Made by a program: the position numbers and the translations under genes. Source: CAJBVG01 sp943371235 (GTDB lineage Bacteria > Bacteroidota > Bacteroidia > Sphingobacteriales > Sphingobacteriaceae). From it: a stretch of 20,135 nucleotides of DNA. Location: contig CALRTZ010000055.1 in the NCBI GenBank assembly GCA_943371235.1, positions 1-20,135 on the forward strand, written 5' to 3'. The notes beneath the pieces were generated by a model, which had not been told where the DNA came from, did not search any database, and saw only the letters and a list, made by a program, of their open reading frames with translations. Shown one piece after another: positions 8,356 through 16,332 of the stretch (position 1 is the first letter of the stretch; every line of letters begins with the position of its first letter).

Positions 8356-8874
8356 ATGAAAAAAATTAGTTACATCCTTTTGTTTTTGTTTTTTGCTTTT
8401 GAAGCGTCTGCTCAAAGATCTCTTAACAGAAATCATTTTGAAACAAACATTGGTATTGGCAGAAGGGCATACATTAATTCAAAATCTGCAATGCTTAGAG
8501 GCATGTTCAGTTTCAATTATAATTATCATGTAAATAATGTGTTTTACTTAAGAACTGGATTAGATGTAAATTATTACGATCATGTTTTTAATGGAGATTA
8601 CTATGGACTAGGCTATATTGTAAAATCAACCTCATTAGAGAAATATAGCTATGGCTTATTTTTAGGAGGAGAAATTGTAATGAACAGAATTATTTTTCAG
8701 GGAGGAATGTCGCGGTATATTTATTATAAACCATTACCTCAATATAATTTCAAGTATTTTTCTAGAATTGGATTAAAATATTTAATTAGCCCACATTTTA
8801 ACTTAGGGATCTTTTTAAAAGCACATGCAAATGAGGCCGATTATGTAGATTTCGGAATCGGATATAAATTTTAG
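8356..8874 (+). CDS. small outer-membrane beta-barrel protein, function unknown
   Basis: A 172-residue protein with a signal peptide (LLFLFFAFEASAQ) ending at about residue 19. The remainder alternates aromatic and small residues as in an 8- to 10-strand barrel and ends in DFGIGYKF, whose terminal Phe is the usual signal for barrel assembly. I do not recognise catalytic residues. It starts two bases after the PagL-like gene, so the pair is co-translated and may act together at the cell surface. Its TAG stop overlaps the TAA stop of convergent miaA (TTAG at 8871-8874), which leaves no room for a separate terminator between them. Confidence 0.75.
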   Translation: MKKISYILLFLFFAFEASAQRSLNRNHFETNIGIGRRAYINSKSAMLRGMFSFNYNYHVNNVFYLRTGLDVNYYDHVFNGDYYGLGYIVKSTSLEKYSYGLFLGGEIVMNRIIFQGGMSRYIYYKPLPQYNFKYFSRIGLKYLISPHFNLGIFLKAHANEADYVDFGIGYKF

Positions 8875-9731
8875 CTATTAATCCAATTAATTACATGTCC
8901 ATCTTTCTCAATCTTACGGAAAAATGTGAGTTGGCGTTTAGAAAACTGATGGATGGCAATGGCTAACTTCTGAATACATTCTTCTTTTGAATAGTTTCCT
9001 TTAAAATATTCGGTAATAAATTTATACTCTAAGCCTAAATAAATTAATCGATCTTCTGAAAAACCTATTTTTAGGAGATTCTCTACCTCTTCAAACAATC
9101 CTTGCTCTACCCTTTTATGCAATCGTTGTGTGATGCTGTTTTTACGTTCTTCTGCACTTAAAGTTAGTGCATATAAATCCCAATCGTAGGTAAAATCAGA
9201 ATGCTCATTTAATTTATGTTCTTTTAAATACCTTATAATTTCAATGGCTCTAATACATCGTTTATGTGTGCTCGTATCAAATGAAATGTTATCGGTATTT
9301 TCTTTTAGAATTACTTGAATGAGTTCTGTTTTAGGTAATTCTAACAACTCTTCTCTTAGTATTTCGTTTACCGGAACTTGTGTATAAATCCTATTATTTA
9401 GCAATACATCAAAATACAAACCTGTACCTCCACACGCAATTACTCGCTTGCCCCTACTTGTTATATCAACATAGGCTTTATGGAAATCTTGTTTAAAATG
9501 ATGGATGTGGTATTGATCGTGTAAGCTAATGATATCAATTAAATGATACTTTACACCATTATATTCCTCTAAATCTTTCCCAACTCCAAGGTTAAGTTCT
9601 TTGTATACTTGTCGGGAATCCATGCTTATAATTTCTGCATTTAATTCTTTCGCCAAACGTACTGCATACTTAGTTTTACCAGAAGCAGTAGCTCCTAAAA
9701 TTCCGATAATGGCATTGGTTTTATGAAACAC
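8871..9731 (-). CDS. miaA: tRNA dimethylallyltransferase
   Basis: A 286-residue enzyme that attaches a dimethylallyl group to N6 of A37 in tRNAs reading UNN codons, supporting reading-frame maintenance. Seen: P-loop GATASGKT at 13-20, substrate motif DSRQVYKELNLGVGKDL at 38-54 (a GKDL variant of the usual TAKP), HLIDI at 63-67, GGTGLY at 100-105, HKRCIRAIEI, and the closing QFSKRQLTFFRK. The start is GTG at 9731, which puts the P-loop at the usual distance from the N-terminus. The GTG lies inside the end of the upstream gene (11-bp overlap), indicating translational coupling in the mutS cluster. The GKDL variant suggests one of the Bacteroidota MiaA subtypes; the exact subtype is not determined. 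Confidence 0.9.
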   Translation of the reverse strand: MFHKTNAIIGILGATASGKTKYAVRLAKELNAEIISMDSRQVYKELNLGVGKDLEEYNGVKYHLIDIISLHDQYHIHHFKQDFHKAYVDITSRGKRVIACGGTGLYFDVLLNNRIYTQVPVNEILREELLELPKTELIQVILKENTDNISFDTSTHKRCIRAIEIIRYLKEHKLNEHSDFTYDWDLYALTLSAEERKNSITQRLHKRVEQGLFEEVENLLKIGFSEDRLIYLGLEYKFITEYFKGNYSKEECIQKLAIAIHQFSKRQLTFFRKIEKDGHVINWINS

Positions 9732-10476
9732 GTTTTATAAATTTTAAATTTCCTGAAGTATAAGTAGTTTTATCAGTATCCAGTATTATTTTACTTTCGG
9801 GCTTCGTAATTTGTTTGAGTTCAAAACCCAAACGGCTGTAAACATTACTTTGCACCCAATCCAAATCATAATACGTCATCCATTCTTGCACTTGTAAATC
9901 TTGTTCAATGTAAATTAATAATTTAGAAAACCCTCCAACCACCGTGCAATTTGTTTTGGTAGCAAAGCGTATTATTTCGAATGATTTTCTTAAATCCCCT
10001 TCTTTAGTCATCCACCTACCAGCACTGATACCCATTACAGCCAAAAGTTCTTCCCCTTTGTACAATCCATATTTATAACGGGTGCTAGCAGTTTGTAATA
10101 AATGATGTTGGTTCAAAAATAAATCGTATTCTTTTTTTTCAATGCGTTTAGTTTTACATTGCCGTGCGTGTATTTTTTTATTGGTTTCTAAAATTGAATG
10201 CAAGCGATGTTCTATAAATTCTCGCTTCTCTAACCATTGCTCTTCTCGGAGGTGTATTAATTTTATTTTATGATGGTAGCAATGTAAACTTATCTGTTGA
10301 AAAAAATCTGGCGAACAGTTTTTCAACCGTTTATCCGATTCTACCAAATGTATGTATAACTTATGTTTCGGCGAGTAATAAAAATCAAACACACTTTGTT
10401 GTGGAACATTCTGAAGCAACTCCCAATCGTCAAATATAGACAGAAATTGAAGCAATGATGTTCTAAATTTTTTCAT
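9721..10476 (-). CDS. unnamed protein: degenerate Vsr-like nuclease domain plus Mom/GNAT-like domain
   Basis: A 251-residue cytoplasmic protein. From memory, residues 61-110 (KIKLIHLREEQWLEKREFIE, then NKKIHARQCKTKRI) match a pattern in phage and bacterial proteins that join a Vsr/PD-(D/E)XK-type endonuclease (usually LIHIFEDEW, IYARKC) to a GNAT-fold domain. Residues 111-230 match that second domain: FLNQHHLLQTASTRYKYGLY, FEIIRFATKTNCTVVGGFSK at 166-185, and TYYDLDWVQSNVYSRLGFEL at 201-220. The normal nuclease core (a conserved Asp followed by FNGLYWHSE) is not recognisable at 28-55, so nuclease activity is probably lost. Its ATG directly abuts the mutS stop, and its 3' end overlaps miaA by 11 bp. 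Function is unknown; a link to DNA repair or nucleic-acid modification is inference from fold and neighbours. Confidence 0.6.
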   Translation of the reverse strand: MKKFRTSLLQFLSIFDDWELLQNVPQQSVFDFYYSPKHKLYIHLVESDKRLKNCSPDFFQQISLHCYHHKIKLIHLREEQWLEKREFIEHRLHSILETNKKIHARQCKTKRIEKKEYDLFLNQHHLLQTASTRYKYGLYKGEELLAVMGISAGRWMTKEGDLRKSFEIIRFATKTNCTVVGGFSKLLIYIEQDLQVQEWMTYYDLDWVQSNVYSRLGFELKQITKPESKIILDTDKTTYTSGNLKFIKRVS

Positions 10477-13101
10477 CTACGATTTCAATAAACGTTGTAT
10501 ATCGTCTAATTTCATTAAAGCCTCAACAGGTGTAAGTTCATTTACGTTTAAGTCTTTTATACTGTCTCTAATTTTAATTAAAATAGGATCGTCTAAACTG
10601 AACATGTTTAATTGAAATTCTGACGTTTGTACTTTTCCTTTTTTCTTATGTAAACCTTTAGCACTTGGATCGTCGGAACGTTGTTTTTCTAATTGATGAA
10701 GAATTTCGTTTCCTCTTTTTATAATGAAATTAGGCATACCAGCCATTTTAGCCACATGTATACCGAAGCTGTGTTCGCTACCACCTGGTACAAGTTTGCG
10801 AAGAAATATAATTTTATTATCGAGTTCTTTTATAGATACGTTATAGTTTTTGATGCGAGGCATTTGAGTAGCCATTTCATTGAGCTCGTGGTAATGTGTT
10901 GCAAACAAAGTACGTGCACGTGCCTTAGAATGATCATGTATAAATTCTGCAATTGCCCATGCAATAGAAATTCCATCGTATGTACTGGTACCTCTTCCTA
11001 TTTCATCTAACAACACTAAGCTTTTATCAGAAAGATTATTTAAAATGCTCGCAGTTTCGTTCATCTCTACCATAAACGTAGACTCGCCAGTCGATTGGTT
11101 ATCGCTTGCACCAACTCGTGTAAAGAGCTTATCTACAATACCAATTTTAGTAGATTTCGCGGGCACATAACAACCCATTTGAGCCATGATAACAATAAGT
11201 GCAGTTTGCCTTAAAATGGCTGATTTACCTGACATATTGGGGCCTGTAATTATTATTATTTGTTGCTCTTCTTGATCTAAAAAAACATCGTTCGGAATAA
11301 AGCTATCGCCAACTGGCAAACGTTGTTCAATTATCGGATGCCTACCTGCTTGTATATTAAGCACCGTTTCTTCAACAATTTCGGGCATGCTGTATTCGTT
11401 TCTCGATGAAACAAAAGCAAAAGAAGAGAGCACATCTAATTGTGCAACTACATATGCATTTACTTGTATGGGTTTAATGTATTCACTAATGCTCACCACC
11501 AAATCATGATACAATTTGGCTTCTATTACATTAATTTTTTCTTCGGCACCCAGTATTTTTTCTTCGTACTCTTTTAATTCTGGAGTAATGTAACGCTCAG
11601 CATTTACAAGGGTTTGCTTACGTATCCACTCTGTAGGAACTTTGTCTTTATGTACATGTGTTACTTCTAAATAATATCCAAATACATTGTTAAATGAAAC
11701 TTTTAAAGAGGTAATACCGGTTCGTTCACTTTCTCTTTTTTGTATATCGAGTAAATAATCTTTTCCATGAAAAGCAATTTTACGAAGGTTATCTAATTCC
11801 TCGTCTACACCGTCGGCTATTACATTTCCTTTTTGCAATAACACAGGTGGATCTGCTTTCAGTGTTGAATCTATTTTATCAATTAAACTTAAACAAGGAT
11901 TTATACGATCTGTAATAGCAGTAAGCGCAGAGTCGTTGATGGTAGCCGCATCCTCCTTAATTTTTAAGATTGCTTTTAAAGCTCTAGAGAGTTGTACAAT
12001 TTCTCGAGGGTTTACTTTCTGCAAAGCCACTTTAGAAATTAATCGTTCGAGGTCGCCAATATTCTTTAATTGTTCTTCTAATAAGTAAAAATAATTGGTG
12101 TTTTCGATAAAAACTTTTACAAGATGTTGGCGTTCTAAAATGAGCGTTTTTTCTTTTAATGGCAAAAGTATCCATTTACGCAAAAGCCTTGCTCCCATTG
12201 GCGAATGGGTATAGTCTAATACATCAAACAAGGTAGTTGCTTGCTCGTGTACAGAATGCACTAATTCTAAATTTCGAAGCGTAAATTTGTCCAACCACAT
12301 GTATTGTTCTTCTTCAATACGTGCAATGGCATTTATGTGTTTTATATCGTGATGTTGCGTATCATATACATAATGCAAGCAAGCGCCTGCAGCAATAATA
12401 GCATTGTTTAAACCTTCTATACCGAAGCCTTTTAAGCTAAGCGTAGAAAAATGTTTGGTAAGGGTTTCGTATGCATAATCGTATGCAAAAATCCAATCTT
12501 CTAGGGCGTAATGGTAATAATTTTCGGAAAACTGACTAACAAAATGTTTAGCTCTGCCGCGAGTGCAAAGAATTTCTGCAGGTCGGAAACTTTGAAATAA
12601 TTTATCGATGTACGCAGAGTTTCCTTCGGCCACTAAAAACTCGCCAGTAGAGATGTCTAATAAGGCCACTCCTAGTTCATCTTTATCAGCATAATGGATG
12701 GCAGCTAAATAATTGTTGGCTTTGTGTTGAAGGATATTATCGTTATAAGATATACCTGGAGTAACCATTTCGGTTACTCCACGCTTTACAATCGTCTTGG
12801 TTGTTTTAGGATCTTCAAGCTGGTCGCATATTGCTACACGTTGGCCTGCTCTTACCAATTTTGGTAAATAAGAATCTAAGGAGTGATGCGGAAAACCCGC
12901 CAACTCAATATGTGATGCCGAGCCATTTGCTCGCTTTGTTAAAACTATGCCTAATATTGTAGATGCTGTAATGGCATCCTCTCCAAATGTTTCGTAAAAA
13001 TCGCCCACTCTAAACAACAATAATGCACCAGGATATTTTGCTTTAATCTGGTTATATTGTTTCATCAAAGGCGTTTCCTTTGTTTCTGTTGTTTTTGCCA
13101 C
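10477..13101 (-). CDS. mutS: DNA mismatch repair protein MutS
   Basis: An 874-residue full-length MutS that recognises mismatches and small loops and recruits MutL. The mismatch-reading Phe-x-Glu is F35-Y-E37 in GDFYETF. The clamp, lever and connector regions fill the middle. The ATPase carries Walker A GPNMSGKS with Lys626, the STFMVEM signature loop, and Walker B LLDEIGRGTST with Asp699 and Glu700. QLNMF at 830-834 resembles a beta-clamp-binding motif (QLxLF-like). The start is GTG at 13101: an in-frame TAA lies two codons upstream, and the next Met is residue 13, inside the conserved LMKQYNQIK stretch. The TAG stop abuts the next gene's ATG with no gap. Confidence 0.97.
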   Translation of the reverse strand: MAKTTETKETPLMKQYNQIKAKYPGALLLFRVGDFYETFGEDAITASTILGIVLTKRANGSASHIELAGFPHHSLDSYLPKLVRAGQRVAICDQLEDPKTTKTIVKRGVTEMVTPGISYNDNILQHKANNYLAAIHYADKDELGVALLDISTGEFLVAEGNSAYIDKLFQSFRPAEILCTRGRAKHFVSQFSENYYHYALEDWIFAYDYAYETLTKHFSTLSLKGFGIEGLNNAIIAAGACLHYVYDTQHHDIKHINAIARIEEEQYMWLDKFTLRNLELVHSVHEQATTLFDVLDYTHSPMGARLLRKWILLPLKEKTLILERQHLVKVFIENTNYFYLLEEQLKNIGDLERLISKVALQKVNPREIVQLSRALKAILKIKEDAATINDSALTAITDRINPCLSLIDKIDSTLKADPPVLLQKGNVIADGVDEELDNLRKIAFHGKDYLLDIQKRESERTGITSLKVSFNNVFGYYLEVTHVHKDKVPTEWIRKQTLVNAERYITPELKEYEEKILGAEEKINVIEAKLYHDLVVSISEYIKPIQVNAYVVAQLDVLSSFAFVSSRNEYSMPEIVEETVLNIQAGRHPIIEQRLPVGDSFIPNDVFLDQEEQQIIIITGPNMSGKSAILRQTALIVIMAQMGCYVPAKSTKIGIVDKLFTRVGASDNQSTGESTFMVEMNETASILNNLSDKSLVLLDEIGRGTSTYDGISIAWAIAEFIHDHSKARARTLFATHYHELNEMATQMPRIKNYNVSIKELDNKIIFLRKLVPGGSEHSFGIHVAKMAGMPNFIIKRGNEILHQLEKQRSDDPSAKGLHKKKGKVQTSEFQLNMFSLDDPILIKIRDSIKDLNVNELTPVEALMKLDDIQRLLKS

Positions 13102-13136
13102 CGTTTAATAATATAGATGGCACTAAGATATGGAAA

Positions 13137-13194
13137 ATAGTCATTAGTATTTAGTCATTAGTACCTAGACTAAATACTAACGACTAATGACTAT
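13137..13194. repeat. TAGTCATTAGT word hairpin between trmH-like gene and mutS
   Basis: ATAGTCATTAGT (13137-13148) and its exact reverse complement ACTAATGACTAT (13183-13194) form a 12-bp stem. The interior repeats the same words (TTTAGTCATTAGT, ACTAAATACTAACG) and can pair imperfectly. It lies 36 bp upstream of the mutS start and 40 bp downstream of the methyltransferase stop, so it could attenuate or end transcription between them. Confidence 0.75.
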
Positions 13195-13233
13195 ATAAAT
13201 TAAAGAGGTGTAAAAACATAATGTAGTATTTGC

Positions 13234-13752
13234 TTACATTCGGAATTGCCAGAGCACTATCGCTGCGGTAACACTTACATTAAATGAATGCTTGGTGCCG
13301 AATTGTGGAATTTCAATGCAGGCCTTACTAGTACTAATTACTTCTTGAGCTACGCCTTCTACTTCGTTGCCAAAAATGATGGCATATTTTTCGGTTGGGT
13401 TTACTTGAAATTTTTCGAGGGAGATGCTATTTTCTGCTTGCTCTATACTAAGAATTGTATAACCTTCTGATTCGAGTTTTGTGATTAATTCTAATGTATT
13501 TTCCGCATATTCCCAATCCACACTTTCGGTGGCACCGAGTGCAGCCTTTTCAATGTCGCGGTGAGGCGGACGAGCAGTAATGCCACATAAATATAATTTC
13601 TCAATGGCGAATGCATCCGAAGTTCTGAAAATAGAACCTACATTGTGCATGCTTCTCACATTATCCAGTACTACTACAATCGGAGCTTTTTTAGCTTGCT
13701 TAAATTCTTCTGGACTAAGTCTGTTGAGCTCGTCCATTGAGAGTTTTTTCAT
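13234..13752 (-). CDS. SpoU/TrmH-family RNA 2'-O-methyltransferase
   Basis: A 172-residue single-domain SPOUT methyltransferase that would put a methyl from SAM on a ribose 2'-OH of tRNA or rRNA. The three family motifs are intact: LDNVRSMHNVGSIFRTSDAF at 29-48 (Asn37, Arg43), IIFGNEVEGV at 125-134, and IEIPQFGTKHSFNVSVTAAI at 146-165. The last two form the trefoil knot that binds SAM. No added RNA-binding domain is present beyond a short helical N-terminus (MKKLSMDELNRLSPEEFKQA). The target nucleotide cannot be assigned, so I give no symbol. Its flanks carry two different hairpin repeats. Confidence 0.9.
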   Translation of the reverse strand: MKKLSMDELNRLSPEEFKQAKKAPIVVVLDNVRSMHNVGSIFRTSDAFAIEKLYLCGITARPPHRDIEKAALGATESVDWEYAENTLELITKLESEGYTILSIEQAENSISLEKFQVNPTEKYAIIFGNEVEGVAQEVISTSKACIEIPQFGTKHSFNVSVTAAIVLWQFRM

Positions 13753-13781
13753 ACTAATTTTTTAAACACTTCTTTACGATC

Positions 13782-13898
13782 ATACGACTTTACGACTGTA
13801 AGAAAGTTGATGATTGCAAGATAATAACTAACACTTAGATAACCAGCTTTCGTATAATCGTATAGTCGTATAGTCGTATAAACGTATAGTCGTATTAC
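13782..13898. repeat. CGTATAGT tandem array with inverted partner
   Basis: Six 8-bp units run from 13851 to 13898 (CGTATAAT, CGTATAGT, CGTATAGT, CGTATAAA, CGTATAGT, CGTATTAC). The 25-bp segment 13847-13871 is complementary to 13782-13806 at 21 of 25 positions, with a 40-nt loop between them. The last unit contains the transaldolase stop codon (TAA at 13897-13895 on the minus strand). It occupies most of the gap between the transaldolase and the methyltransferase gene. Confidence 0.8.
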
Positions 13899-14551
13899 GA
13901 GTTTGCTTTCGCGTGATCTGCTAAAAACTGCGCCAATCCATTATCCGTTAAGGGGTGCTTTAACAATTGTAAGATGGCAGATAAAGGACCTGTCATTACA
14001 TCGGCACCTAACTTAGCGCATTGTATAATGTGTAAAGGGTGACGAACAGAAGCTGCTAAAATTTGAGTTTCGAATCCGTAATTATCAAATATCTGACGAA
14101 TGTCTTCAATTAAAATCATTCCATCAGAAGAAATATCATCTAAACGACCTACAAATGGTGAAACGTAAGTAGCACCTGCTTTTGCAGCAAGCAAGGCTTG
14201 ACCTGCAGAAAATATTAAAGTACAATTGGTACGAATTCCTTTTTCAGAAAAATATTTTAATGCTTTAATACCATCTTTTATCATAGGTATTTTTACCACA
14301 ATTTTAGGATCGATGGCAGCCAATTTTTCACCTTCAGCAATCATTCCGTAATAATCTGTTGCAATAACTTCAGCACTTACTTTATCTTCTACAATGTCGC
14401 AAATTGCTTTGTAGTGTTTCATCACATTTGCTTCACCAGCAATGCCTTCTTTAGCCATTAAGGAAGGGTTGGTAGTTACACCGTCTAAAATGCCTAAATC
14501 CTGAGCTTCTTTAATTTGAGCTAAGTTTGCTGTGTCGATAAAAAATTGCAT
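13895..14551 (-). CDS. tal: transaldolase (small, Fsa/TalC-like fold)
   Basis: A 218-residue enzyme of the non-oxidative pentose phosphate pathway that moves a dihydroxyacetone unit between sugar phosphates. I start it at the ATG at 14551 (MQFFIDTANL). A longer reading from 14602 would run into the 4.5S RNA terminator and is not needed. Motifs: FIDTANLAQIKEA, GVTTNPSLMAKEG, Schiff-base Lys87 in VVKIPM, RTNCTLIFS at 107-115, and SPFVGRLDD at 131-139. Glu61 and Phe133 are the residues expected of transaldolases; fructose-6-phosphate aldolases of this fold carry Gln and Tyr there. I therefore favour true transaldolase activity. The 3' end merges into a tandem repeat. Confidence 0.93.
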   Translation of the reverse strand: MQFFIDTANLAQIKEAQDLGILDGVTTNPSLMAKEGIAGEANVMKHYKAICDIVEDKVSAEVIATDYYGMIAEGEKLAAIDPKIVVKIPMIKDGIKALKYFSEKGIRTNCTLIFSAGQALLAAKAGATYVSPFVGRLDDISSDGMILIEDIRQIFDNYGFETQILAASVRHPLHIIQCAKLGADVMTGPLSAILQLLKHPLTDNGLAQFLADHAKANS

Positions 14552-14581
14552 GGTTATGTTGTTTTGAAGATTTGAAAAAAG

Positions 14582-14594
14582 AAAAAAGGGTAAG
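14582..14594 (-). terminator. terminator of the 4.5S RNA
   Basis: The 3' strand of the closing RNA stem (CTTACCC, 14594-14588) is followed directly by TTTTTT on the minus strand. It lies 31 bases before the transaldolase ATG. Confidence 0.7.
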
Positions 14595-14687
14595 CACCTC
14601 ATATCGCACCGCTACAACCTTCTACCCTTGCTTCCTTCCGAACCTGGGGGAGTTCAAAGGGAGCTGGTCGTATAAGACTTACCCGCC
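14588..14687 (-). ncRNA. ffs: 4.5S signal recognition particle RNA (small bacterial type)
   Basis: Read on the minus strand, the segment carries the SRP domain IV apical loop CCAGGTTCGGAAGGAAGCA, the site bound by Ffh. GGGTAAG at the 5' end (14684-14678) pairs exactly with CTTACCC at the 3' end (14594-14588), closing an RNA of about 100 nt. A run of six T follows (14587-14582) as terminator. A well-placed promoter lies immediately upstream. There is no Alu domain. The 5' end is uncertain by a few bases (14684-14687). Confidence 0.93.
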
Positions 14688-14688
14688 G

Positions 14689-14719
14689 CAAATATAGATA
14701 AATATTCGAATTTGCGAAA
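14689..14719 (-). promoter_or_regulatory. promoter of the 4.5S RNA gene
   Basis: On the minus strand TATATTTG (14696-14689) is a perfect TAnnTTTG -7 box. TTTC (14719-14716) is a near-match to the -33 TTTG element with a 19-bp spacer. Transcription would begin about 4-7 bases later, which is where the closing stem of the RNA starts. Confidence 0.65.
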
Positions 14720-14762
14720 CGATGTTTTGTGATGTTTAGGTACTGAACTAAGTGTGTGATTA

Positions 14763-16295
14763 TTAGAATGGAAAATCTCCATTATCGTCGTTCATTCTAC
14801 TTGGTCTTACAATTATATTCGGATTATTATCAAATCCTGAATTTGGTGTAAGGTTTGTAAATACTGGCGATCCGGTATAATCAGTTGCATCATAATCTGC
14901 AAATTTTACGTACTCTCCAATATATCTTAGCGTTACCGATCCTACCGGTCCGTTACGATGTTTTGCTACAATAATTTCTGCAGTTCCCTTCGTATTTCTA
15001 CCTTCTTCGTCTACTTCAAAACCGTAATACTCCGGGCGGTAAATAAACAATACCATATCGGCATCTTGTTCAATAGAACCCGATTCACGTAAATCCGAAA
15101 GCATCGGCTTCTTAGCTCCTCCACGGGTTTCTACCGCTCTACTCAATTGAGAAAGTGCAAGTACTGGTACGTCTAATTCTTTTGCAATACTTTTTAAGGC
15201 TCTTGATATTGCCGAAATTTCTTGCTCTCTATTTCCACTTCTGTTGTCTCCAGAACCTACCATTAATTGGAGGTAATCGATCACAATCATGTCGATATCA
15301 TGCTGTGCCTTTAAACGTCGGCATTTCGCTCTCAGTTCAAATATATTAAGTGATGGGGTATCGTCGATAAAAATTCCCGACTCTGATAAGCGCCCTACTT
15401 TTGTTAATAATTGTTGCCATTCGGCATCTGTTAAATCACCTTTTTTTAATTTCTCTGCTGGTATTTCTACTTCGGCAGCAATTAAACGATTGGTTAATTG
15501 TACTGCCGCCATCTCTAGCGAGAAAATAGCAATTTTCTTTTTCCCAATTAAACTTGCATTACGAGCCAAACTCAATACAAATGCGGTTTTACCCATGGCT
15601 GGTCGCGCTGCAATAATTACCAAGTCGGAATTTTGCCAGCCAGATGTTAAACGATCTAGTTCTGTAAATCCAGAAGGAACTCCTGTTAAGCCGTCTACTT
15701 TATCTTTTAACTCCCCTAATAATTGAATCGATTTGGTAATTAAAGAACCCATGTCGTACGACTCTCTACGTAAGTTTCCTTCGGCAATGGCAAATAAGTT
15801 TTTTTCTGCTTGGTCTAACAGTTGTAATACGTCGGTAGTATCTTCATACGCACTGCTAATTATTTCAGAAGAAATCCTGATAAGAGATCGTTGTATAAAT
15901 TTTTCTGAAATGATACGAGCGTGGAATTCTATGTTTGCTGATGAGGCAACACGATTAGTTAATTCAGTAATGTAATAAGCACCTCCCACTAATTCGAGCT
16001 CGCCTGTTTGTCTTAAACGGTTGGTTACCGTTAACAAATCTACAGGCATTGAGTGCTGGAACAAATGCTGTATTGCCTGAAATATTTTTTGATTGGCATC
16101 TACATAAAAAGTTTCGGGCTTTAAAATATCAATCACCGAGCTTAATGCATCTTTTTCTAGCATTAAAGCTCCTAAAACCGCTTCTTCTAAATCTACAGCC
16201 TGTGGGGGTAATTTACCCATTTGACCGGTTAGATTTCCAACTGTTTTAGCGCGATTTGTTCGTGTTCTTGTTCCCGAATTTTGATCTTGTTCCAT
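14763..16295 (-). CDS. dnaB: replicative DNA helicase DnaB
   Basis: A 510-residue hexameric 5'-to-3' helicase that opens the fork and contacts primase. The N-terminal domain (PPQAVDLEEAVLGALMLEKD at 30-49) and linker precede a RecA-like ATPase: Walker A ARPAMGKTAF at 230-239 (Lys236, Thr237), catalytic Glu261 in SLEMA, Walker B IVIDYLQL at 337-344, LSQLSR at 381-386, and the arginine-finger run AKHRNGPVG at 444-452. No intein is present. The start ATG at 16295 is supported by a hydrophilic, lineage-variable leader (QDQNSGTRTRTNR). Upstream lie a GTACAATGTAC hairpin and a 21-bp-phased array shared with divergent rlmB. Confidence 0.97.
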   Translation of the reverse strand: MEQDQNSGTRTRTNRAKTVGNLTGQMGKLPPQAVDLEEAVLGALMLEKDALSSVIDILKPETFYVDANQKIFQAIQHLFQHSMPVDLLTVTNRLRQTGELELVGGAYYITELTNRVASSANIEFHARIISEKFIQRSLIRISSEIISSAYEDTTDVLQLLDQAEKNLFAIAEGNLRRESYDMGSLITKSIQLLGELKDKVDGLTGVPSGFTELDRLTSGWQNSDLVIIAARPAMGKTAFVLSLARNASLIGKKKIAIFSLEMAAVQLTNRLIAAEVEIPAEKLKKGDLTDAEWQQLLTKVGRLSESGIFIDDTPSLNIFELRAKCRRLKAQHDIDMIVIDYLQLMVGSGDNRSGNREQEISAISRALKSIAKELDVPVLALSQLSRAVETRGGAKKPMLSDLRESGSIEQDADMVLFIYRPEYYGFEVDEEGRNTKGTAEIIVAKHRNGPVGSVTLRYIGEYVKFADYDATDYTGSPVFTNLTPNSGFDNNPNIIVRPSRMNDDNGDFPF

Positions 16296-16332
16296 TGTTG
16301 AACAAATGTAGTTTTTTCTGCGATTAAAAAAA

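Noticed and set aside
9721..10476. Homing endonuclease or recent phage insertion
   Set aside because: No flanking repeats or disrupted host gene; composition is like that of its neighbours, and the tight overlaps with mutS and miaA argue for long residence in the operon.
10693..11010. 105-codon open frame on the plus strand opposite mutS
   Set aside because: Antisense to the conserved MutS ATPase region, with no domain signature.
13851..13898. Possible CRISPR array
   Set aside because: Units are 8 bp and contiguous, with no unique spacers of constant length and no cas genes nearby.
14552..14602. N-terminal extension of the transaldolase (extra 17 residues)
   Set aside because: It would overlap the terminator and 3' end of the 4.5S RNA, and the conserved family N-terminus begins at the ATG at 14551.
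15289..15726. 145-codon open frame on the plus strand opposite dnaB
   Set aside because: Lies wholly inside the well-supported dnaB gene, has no recognisable domain, and is explained as an antisense shadow.
16303..16310. TACATTTG on the minus strand just before dnaB
   Set aside because: Only seven bases from the ATG, and the closest TTG is 25 bp upstream inside the GTAC hairpin; a nearly leaderless dnaB message is possible but not supported enough to annotate.
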